Assembly (NCBI GenBank): GCA_030041005.1
Contig: JASHOR010000051.1
Location: forward strand, 1 to 50,823
Direction of reading: 5' to 3'
Source: Xanthobacteraceae bacterium
GTDB taxonomy: Bacteria > Pseudomonadota > Alphaproteobacteria > Rhizobiales > Xanthobacteraceae
DNA: 50,823 nt
Below the pieces are notes generated by a model. It was given only the letters and a program-made list of their open reading frames with translations, made no database searches and had not been told where the DNA came from. This document shows, in pieces, positions 46,843 to 50,823 of the stretch. Position numbers and translations under genes: made by a program. The first letter of the stretch is position 1. Each line of letters starts with the position of its first letter.

Positions 46843-48711
46843 CTACCGCTCCTCGTCGGCCACGTCAGTGTCAACGCCGTCGCCCGGCGGGTTGGACGGC
46901 GCTTCCTCAGCGGCGCTCGTGGCCGTATCGGCCGGCGCACGCACGTCGACGATCTCGGCGCCGGGGAAGCGGTCGAGCACCGCCCGCACCAGCGGATCGG
47001 CGCGCACCGCGTCCTTCAGCTCCGCCTTGCGCGCTTGCTCTTGCGCCTTGAGGCTTGGAGCGCCGGGCTCTGTGGACACGGCGATCATCCACCGGCGGCC
47101 GGTCCAATCGGCGAGCTTTTTCGACAGCTCGCCGACCAGGGATTGCGGCGCGCCGGCTTCGAGCGCGATGTCCAGCTTGCCGTCCTCGAAGCGGATGAGC
47201 CGCACGTCGCGCTCGAGCGCGCTCTTCATCGCCAGATCGCGCTTTTCCGCCGCAAGCGCAACAAGCGCGGCGAAATCGGCAAGCACGCGCGGAGGCGCCT
47301 CCGCCCGTATCGGGCGCGGCTCGGCGACCGCCGCTAGTCCTATCGTGGCCAGCGCGGCGCTCGTTCCGCCCTGCGCCTCGCTGCGCGCCGGCGAGTATGC
47401 GCGCGACGTCGGTTCGCTGCGGGACGTCGCGCGCGGTCTTGCGTCCCCGGCCGGGCCGGTCGCCGGCGACGGATGGGCTGAGGCCGCCGTGTCGACGCCG
47501 TTGCCGCGCGTCGCATCGCCCAGCGAGCGGATCACCTCGTCCGGCGTCGGCAGATCGGCCGCGTAGGCGATGCGCACCAGAACCATCTCGGCCGCCGCCA
47601 CCGGGCGGCCCGCAGCCTCGACTTCGGCGATGCCCTTGAGCAGCATCTGCCAGGTTCGCGCCAGTACGCGCAGCGACAGCTTGCCGGCAAAGGCGCGGCC
47701 GCGCGTGCGTTCGGCCTCGGTGAGCGAAATGTCCTGCGCCAGCGCCGGCACGATTTTGAGCCGGGTGACGAAGTGGGTGAATTCGGCGAGATCGGCCAGG
47801 ATCATCGCCGGATCTGCGCCGGTGTCGTACTGATCGCGCAACTCGGCGAGCGCGCGGGCGATGTCGGCGCGCATCAGCGCCTCGAACAGATCGATAATAC
47901 GCGTGCGGTCGGCGAGCCCGAGCATCTGCCGCACGTCCTCGGCGCCGACCGGTGCGGCGGTTTTTGTCAGATTGCCGGCTCCGCCGGCGTGCGCGATGGC
48001 CTGATCGAGCAGCGAAAGGGCATCGCGTACCGAGCCTTCGGCCGCGCGCGCGATCAACGCCAGCGCCTCGGGTTCGACGGCAATGGCCTCTTTGGCGGCG
48101 ATGTCCTGCAGGTGCTTCACCAAAAGCGCGGCATCGACGCGCCGCAGATCGAAACGCTGGCAGCGGGACAGCACGGTGATCGGAACTTTGCGGATTTCGG
48201 TGGTCGCGAACACGAACTTGGCGTGCGGCGGCGGCTCTTCCAGCGTCTTGAGCAGCGCGTTGAAGGCGGCGCCGGAGAGCATATGCACTTCGTCGAGGAT
48301 GTAGACCTTGTAGCGCGCCGACACCGGCGCATAGCGGATGGCGTCGTTGATCGCCCGCACGTCTTCGACGCCGTTGTGCGACGCCGCGTCCATCTCGATC
48401 ACGTCGAGATGGCGACTTTCCATGATCGCCTGGCAATGAACGCCGAGGACCGGCATGGCGACGGTCGGCGCGGTGACGGAACCGTCCGGCAGCTCGTAAT
48501 TGAGCGCGCGGGCAAGGATGCGCGCGGTCGTCGTCTTGCCGACGCCGCGCACGCCGGTGAGCATCCAGGCCTGGGCGATGCGGCCGGCCTCGAACGCGTT
48601 GGTGATGGTGCGCACCATGGCGTCCTGGCCGATCAGATCGGCGAACGTCGACGGCCGGTACTTGCGCGCCAGCACGCGGTAGGGCGTCGATGGTGTGGTC
48701 GCCTCGTTCAT
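46843..48711 (-). CDS. dnaX: DNA polymerase III subunits gamma and tau
   Basis: A 622-residue protein. AAA+ clamp-loader ATPase: Walker A GVRGVGKT at 53-60, DEVH at 140-143, sensor 1 at KFVFATTEIRKVPITVLSRC. The usual zinc-binding cysteines between Walker A and B are mostly missing: only C93 remains, as in related alphaproteobacteria. Domain III and a variable C-terminus rich in Pro, Arg and Ala follow, then a tau-like part (AALVALAAEKRDLAMKSALE). The gene is the first of dnaX-ybaB-recR and lies just downstream of the SRP RNA gene. Confidence 0.97.
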   Translation of the reverse strand: MNEATTPSTPYRVLARKYRPSTFADLIGQDAMVRTITNAFEAGRIAQAWMLTGVRGVGKTTTARILARALNYELPDGSVTAPTVAMPVLGVHCQAIMESRHLDVIEMDAASHNGVEDVRAINDAIRYAPVSARYKVYILDEVHMLSGAAFNALLKTLEEPPPHAKFVFATTEIRKVPITVLSRCQRFDLRRVDAALLVKHLQDIAAKEAIAVEPEALALIARAAEGSVRDALSLLDQAIAHAGGAGNLTKTAAPVGAEDVRQMLGLADRTRIIDLFEALMRADIARALAELRDQYDTGADPAMILADLAEFTHFVTRLKIVPALAQDISLTEAERTRGRAFAGKLSLRVLARTWQMLLKGIAEVEAAGRPVAAAEMVLVRIAYAADLPTPDEVIRSLGDATRGNGVDTAASAHPSPATGPAGDARPRATSRSEPTSRAYSPARSEAQGGTSAALATIGLAAVAEPRPIRAEAPPRVLADFAALVALAAEKRDLAMKSALERDVRLIRFEDGKLDIALEAGAPQSLVGELSKKLADWTGRRWMIAVSTEPGAPSLKAQEQARKAELKDAVRADPLVRAVLDRFPGAEIVDVRAPADTATSAAEEAPSNPPGDGVDTDVADEER

Positions 48712-48728
48712 TGCAGCATTTTACTCGG

Positions 48729-48776
48729 CGTCATCCGGAGGAGCGAGGCCGTGAAACGGCCGAGCCTCGAAGGATG
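48729..48776. repeat. Short palindromic repeat upstream of dnaX
   Basis: Starts CGTCATCC and ends AAGGATG, with GAGGCCGTGAAACGGCC at its centre. This CGTCATCC...GGATG form is a familiar interspersed repeat of Bradyrhizobium-type genomes. It lies just 5' of the dnaX coding region. Confidence 0.55.
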
Positions 48777-48783
48777 GTCGGTC

Positions 48784-48860
48784 GTCACCCTTCGAGCCTC
48801 CCGGAGTTTACCATCGGGCCGGCCACGGGTCGGACCCGTTGGCTCGCCCCTCGGGGTGAC
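48784..48860. repeat. Second short palindromic repeat upstream of dnaX
   Basis: Bounded by GTCACCC at 48784-48790 and GGGGTGAC at 48853-48860. It carries TTCGAGCCTCC like the neighbouring repeat and appears to be another, diverged copy. It separates the SRP RNA gene from the dnaX leader. Confidence 0.5.
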
Positions 48861-48894
48861 GGCGCAGGAGCTCTTCGAAGGCTAAGAGAGAAGT

Positions 48895-48989
48895 GGGAGG
48901 CTGACGAGCGACCCGAACCGCGCTCGTTAGGGCTGCTTCCTTCCGGACCTGACCCGGTTGGCGAGTGGCTCGTCCACCGCCAACCTCCC
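48895..48989 (-). ncRNA. ffs: Signal recognition particle RNA, small bacterial (4.5S) type
   Basis: On the minus strand the conserved apical core reads GTCAGGTCCGGAAGGAAGCA, just as in E. coli 4.5S RNA. The ends are GGGAGG at 48984-48989 and CCTCCC at 48895-48900, which pair to close the hairpin, giving about 95 nt. It binds Ffh for co-translational membrane targeting. Location upstream of dnaX is usual in this bacterial group. Confidence 0.93.
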
Positions 48990-48995
48990 GCGCTC

Positions 48996-49024
48996 TATAT
49001 CGGCCGCGCGCCGCGGGAAAGCAA
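48996..49024 (-). promoter_or_regulatory. Candidate promoter of the SRP RNA gene
   Basis: On the minus strand, TTGCTT (49019-49024) and GATATA (48996-49001) are 17 bases apart, and the second lies 6 bases before the RNA 5' end. Spacing fits sigma-70; match to consensus is moderate. Confidence 0.4.
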
Positions 49025-49032
49025 GCCGACGA

Positions 49033-49073
49033 TTCCCCTCCCCACACGCGCTCCGCTCGTGGGGGGAGGGGAA
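49033..49073. repeat. Palindrome in front of the HIT gene
   Basis: Arms TTCCCCTCCCC (49033-49043) and GGGGAGGGGAA (49063-49073), perfect over 11 bases, loop of 19. It is related in composition to the repeat after the HIT gene and lies between the SRP RNA promoter and the HIT ribosome-binding site. Confidence 0.5.
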
Positions 49074-49092
49074 GCGAATTAGAGAGGTCAAA

Positions 49093-49554
49093 ATGTCCGA
49101 AACCGGCTGGTCGCTGCATTCGCAATTGCGCGCCGACACAGCTTTCGTGTGCGATCTCGCGCTGTCGCGGCTGCTCGCCATGAACGACGCCAATTTCCCT
49201 TGGCTCATTCTGGTGCCGCGGCGCGCGGGCGTGAGCGAGATATTCGATCTTGATGCCGAGCAGGCGGTCTTGCTGAACGAGGTGTCGCGGGTCTCGCGCG
49301 TGCTGAAAGAGATCACGCAATGCGATAAATTGAATGTGGCCGCGATTGGCAACGTCGTACCGCAACTGCATGTCCACATTGTCGCGCGCCGCAAGGACGA
49401 CGCGCTGTGGCCGAAGCCGGTCTGGGGCGCGGCGTCGCCGCGCGCCTACGATGCCGCTGCGCTCGAACGCTTCGTCACAGCGATCCGCGACCGGCTTGGC
49501 ATTTCCCTCTCCCCTTGCGGGAGAGGGTGCCCGAGCGGAAGCGAGGGCGGGTGA
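49093..49554 (+). CDS. HIT-domain protein (alphaproteobacterial type, third histidine absent)
   Basis: A 153-residue protein. The histidine-triad motif appears as QLHVHIVARRKDDALWPKPV with H93 and H95; the third histidine of the classic H-x-H-x-H triad is V97, which is usual in this subfamily that ends in ARxxDxxWPxPVWG. HIT proteins are nucleotide hydrolases or transferases; with the third His missing the activity is uncertain. The stop lies in the following palindromic repeat, so the last 18 or so residues (SLSPCGRGCPSGSEGG) are encoded by repeat DNA. GAGAGGT precedes the ATG. It is divergent from the SRP RNA. Confidence 0.82.
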   Translation: MSETGWSLHSQLRADTAFVCDLALSRLLAMNDANFPWLILVPRRAGVSEIFDLDAEQAVLLNEVSRVSRVLKEITQCDKLNVAAIGNVVPQLHVHIVARRKDDALWPKPVWGAASPRAYDAAALERFVTAIRDRLGISLSPCGRGCPSGSEGG

Positions 49555-49653
49555 GGGGTCGCGAGCGGAGCGGGCGGCATCGCCCGACCCCTCACCCGGC
49601 TCGTTGCTCGCGCTTGCTCGCAACTCGCCACCCTCTCCCGCAAGGGGAGAGGG
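49505..49653. repeat. Nested long palindrome between the HIT and VOC genes
   Basis: Outer arms are perfect over 25 bases: 49505-49529 and 49629-49653. An inner pair GGGTGAGGGGTCG (49549-49561) and CGACCCCTCACCC (49585-49597) is nested. The convergent HIT and VOC genes end in or near it, so it may also end transcription both ways. Confidence 0.7.
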
Positions 49654-49680
49654 GAAAGACGGAGCGAAGCCGACGTCGGA

Positions 49681-50238
49681 TTATTTGCTGCGCCGCGCTC
49701 CAGGCGCAGTGCGCCTGCCGACCTTCTTGCGAGCCGCCGCGATCTTTGTTCGTGCCGCCGCCGTCTTTTTCCGCGCTCCCGCGATCTTCTTGCGCGCCGG
49801 CGCATTTTTGACCGGCTGCAAGCCGCCGACGGCGTTCTTGATCTTGCCGCGCGTGAGCTGCCAGCCTTTCCAGTTGATGTCGAAGACGATGCCGTTGGGG
49901 TCCTTGAACTTGCGCTCGAACCCCTCGTCCTCGGGCTCGCCGAGATCGAAGAAGAACTCGCCGCCAGCCGCTTCGACCTTCTTCTGCTGCGCCGGCATGT
50001 CGTCGCACTGGAAGCCGAAATGGTGGATGCCGACGAAGCCCTTGGGCACGCCGGCGCCGACCTCGCCCTTGTACTGTAAGAGCGCGAGATTGACCTCGCC
50101 GTCGCTCATGTAGCAGTTCCAGGCGGTCGTGCCCTCGCGGATCGGCGTGCGCTTGAGCCCAAACGCCTTCTCGTAGAAATCGGCGGTCGCCTTGATGTCC
50201 TTGACGCAAAGCGCGATGTGGCGAATGCGGGCTGCCAT
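49681..50238 (-). CDS. VOC-family protein with a basic histone H1-like C-terminal tail
   Basis: A 185-residue protein. Residues 1-130 form a glyoxalase/bleomycin-resistance module (HIALCVKDIKATADFYEKAF, GFVGIHHFGFQCDD, DPNGIVFDINWKGWQL). From about 143 a tail of roughly 40 residues is almost only Ala, Lys, Arg and Pro (ARKKIAGARKKTAAARTKIA), like bacterial histone H1-type AlaLys tails. Fusion of such a tail to a VOC module is unusual; it could bind DNA or RNA. The frame and composition of the tail are consistent up to the stop, so it is not a frameshift product. It is convergent with the HIT gene. Confidence 0.85.
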   Translation of the reverse strand: MAARIRHIALCVKDIKATADFYEKAFGLKRTPIREGTTAWNCYMSDGEVNLALLQYKGEVGAGVPKGFVGIHHFGFQCDDMPAQQKKVEAAGGEFFFDLGEPEDEGFERKFKDPNGIVFDINWKGWQLTRGKIKNAVGGLQPVKNAPARKKIAGARKKTAAARTKIAAARKKVGRRTAPGARRSK

Positions 50239-50446
50239 GGCGGGTCTCCTTGGCTAACGTGGTGGGCCGCAGTCTGTCAGGTTCGCGAGGCGAGGGATAG
50301 GTCGTCGAGCCTGTTGGCGCCTAAACGCACCGCCGGGTCCCGTGAGGACTGGCGAAGAGGCAATCGCAACCTAACGCGGGCATGCTTGATGGTCTGCCCC
50401 GCATTTCACCGCGCTTCTTCTGGGTTAGTCACTGTGCGAACAGGTC

Positions 50447-50732
50447 CTACCCCGGCAGCCAGCGCCGCGGTGTCTCGCGCTTGTCGTCATAGGCCGCCTC
50501 GAACACCGGCTCGGCAAGCGTGGACTGGATGCGGAGCACGGTCGTGCCGCTGTTGGCGAAGCCGTGCTTGCGGCCGGCCGGCACGACGACGAGCTGGCCT
50601 GCGGTGAGCGTAACGCGCGCCTCGCCATCCACACTTCGGCCTGTCCTTCGAACACGCGTAAAATTTCCTCGACCGCGTGCAGATGCGTGGGTGCGCCGTG
50701 GCCCGGCTCGCACCATTGCTCGAACACGCAAA
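50447..50732 (-). pseudogene. Cupin gene broken by a frameshift and a lost 5' end
   Basis: One frame encodes VFEQWCEPGHGAPTHLHAVE then EILRVFEGQAEVW; another frame continues with DGEARVTLTAGQLVVVPAGR, KHGFANSGTTVLRIQ and a C-terminal DDKRETPRRWLPG to TAG at 50447. Together they form a small cupin-2 protein with metal-ligand histidines in THLHAVEE and GRKHGF. The frame changes near 50626-50630, most simply one or two lost bases. The 5' part before CVFEQ is absent: the sequence abuts the CTAG of palindromic element C at 50733. A sequencing error could explain the shift but not the lost start. Confidence 0.6.
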
Positions 50733-50823
50733 CTAGTGGTCCGATTCTAACATTCGCCTCCGGGTTCGGCAGGCTCTCATGCGAATGTTAGAATCAAAAG
50801 GACTACTAGCAAATATGAGTGTT
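50733..50823 (+). repeat. Interspersed palindromic element, copy C (runs off the window)
   Basis: Begins CTAGTGGTCC, with arms GATTCTAACATTCGC at 50743-50757 and GCGAATGTTAGAATC at 50781-50795, then GGACTACTAG at 50800-50809 (one mismatch to the left border). The sequence after it (AAATATGAGTG) resembles that after hairpin 1 in copy A, so a second hairpin probably follows beyond the window. Confidence 0.72.

Noticed and set aside
48711-49093. tRNA gene near dnaX, suggested by strong local hairpins
   Set aside because: No T-loop GGTTCGAATCC pattern; the hairpins are explained by the SRP RNA and interspersed repeats.

Overview
The window looks like chromosomal DNA of a high-GC alphaproteobacterium, most likely a Hyphomicrobiales member near the Xanthobacteraceae/Bradyrhizobiaceae. 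This is inferred from the gene families (tricarboxylate-type binding proteins, several ABC importers for organic acids or aromatics, a Rieske oxygenase, a form II CoxL-like enzyme), from the ffs-dnaX-ybaB-recR order with a DnaX lacking its usual zinc cysteines, and from intergenic palindromes of a kind common in that group. No tRNA, rRNA, CRISPR array or intact insertion sequence was found.

Layout. 0.4-2.7 kb: a Rieske oxygenase and an orphan TTT-type binding protein, minus strand. 2.8-7.7 kb: a tight three-gene minus-strand operon encoding an exported TPR-CHAT peptidase, a small exported beta-rich protein and a TIR protein with four membrane helices. This is the most unusual unit here. 7.8-9.6 kb: an AT-richer patch with two unrecognised small secreted or anchored proteins and a nonsense-broken remnant. 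9.7-11.7 kb: an extradiol-type VOC enzyme, a small partner, two very small proteins, one of them NepR-like. 11.9-15.5 kb: a ketopantoate-reductase-like enzyme and a lone molybdenum hydroxylase large subunit. 15.5-17.8 kb: a ClC channel with CBS domains, facing a truncated MarR-like remnant across a palindromic operator. 18.0-22.4 kb: a complete carbohydrate-type ABC importer. 22.7-26.7 kb: a YeeE/YedE protein, an HtrA-like protease and two c-type cytochromes. 27.1-29.4 kb: thiM-thiE-thiD for thiamin salvage. 29.4-34.5 kb: a flavin monooxygenase, a zeta-like GST, a GlcG-like protein, two HIBADH-type dehydrogenases and a BtuF-like protein. 34.7-43.8 kb: a CocE-type hydrolase, two duplicated LivK-like binding proteins, livHMGF and an ACMSD-like amidohydrolase. 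43.9-49.6 kb: a DUF1499 protein, a metallo-beta-lactamase-fold hydrolase, recR, ybaB, dnaX, the SRP RNA and a HIT protein. 49.7-50.8 kb: a VOC protein with a histone-like tail and a frameshifted, truncated cupin.

A second theme is a family of interspersed palindromic elements at 11.7, 22.4, 25.0 and 50.7 kb. They are built from paired hairpins; in three copies the first hairpin starts at CTAG (the 25.0 kb copy has only the right half). In two cases the CTAG supplies the TAG stop codon of the upstream gene, and in a third the element abuts the broken 5' end of the cupin gene. Other, more ordinary palindromic repeats lie around recR, dnaX and the HIT gene.

Functionally the window is mostly uptake (three ABC or TTT binding systems) paired with catabolic oxidoreductases and hydrolases, plus a housekeeping replication/recombination block. 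All functional calls rest on motif reading by eye; no database search was run.
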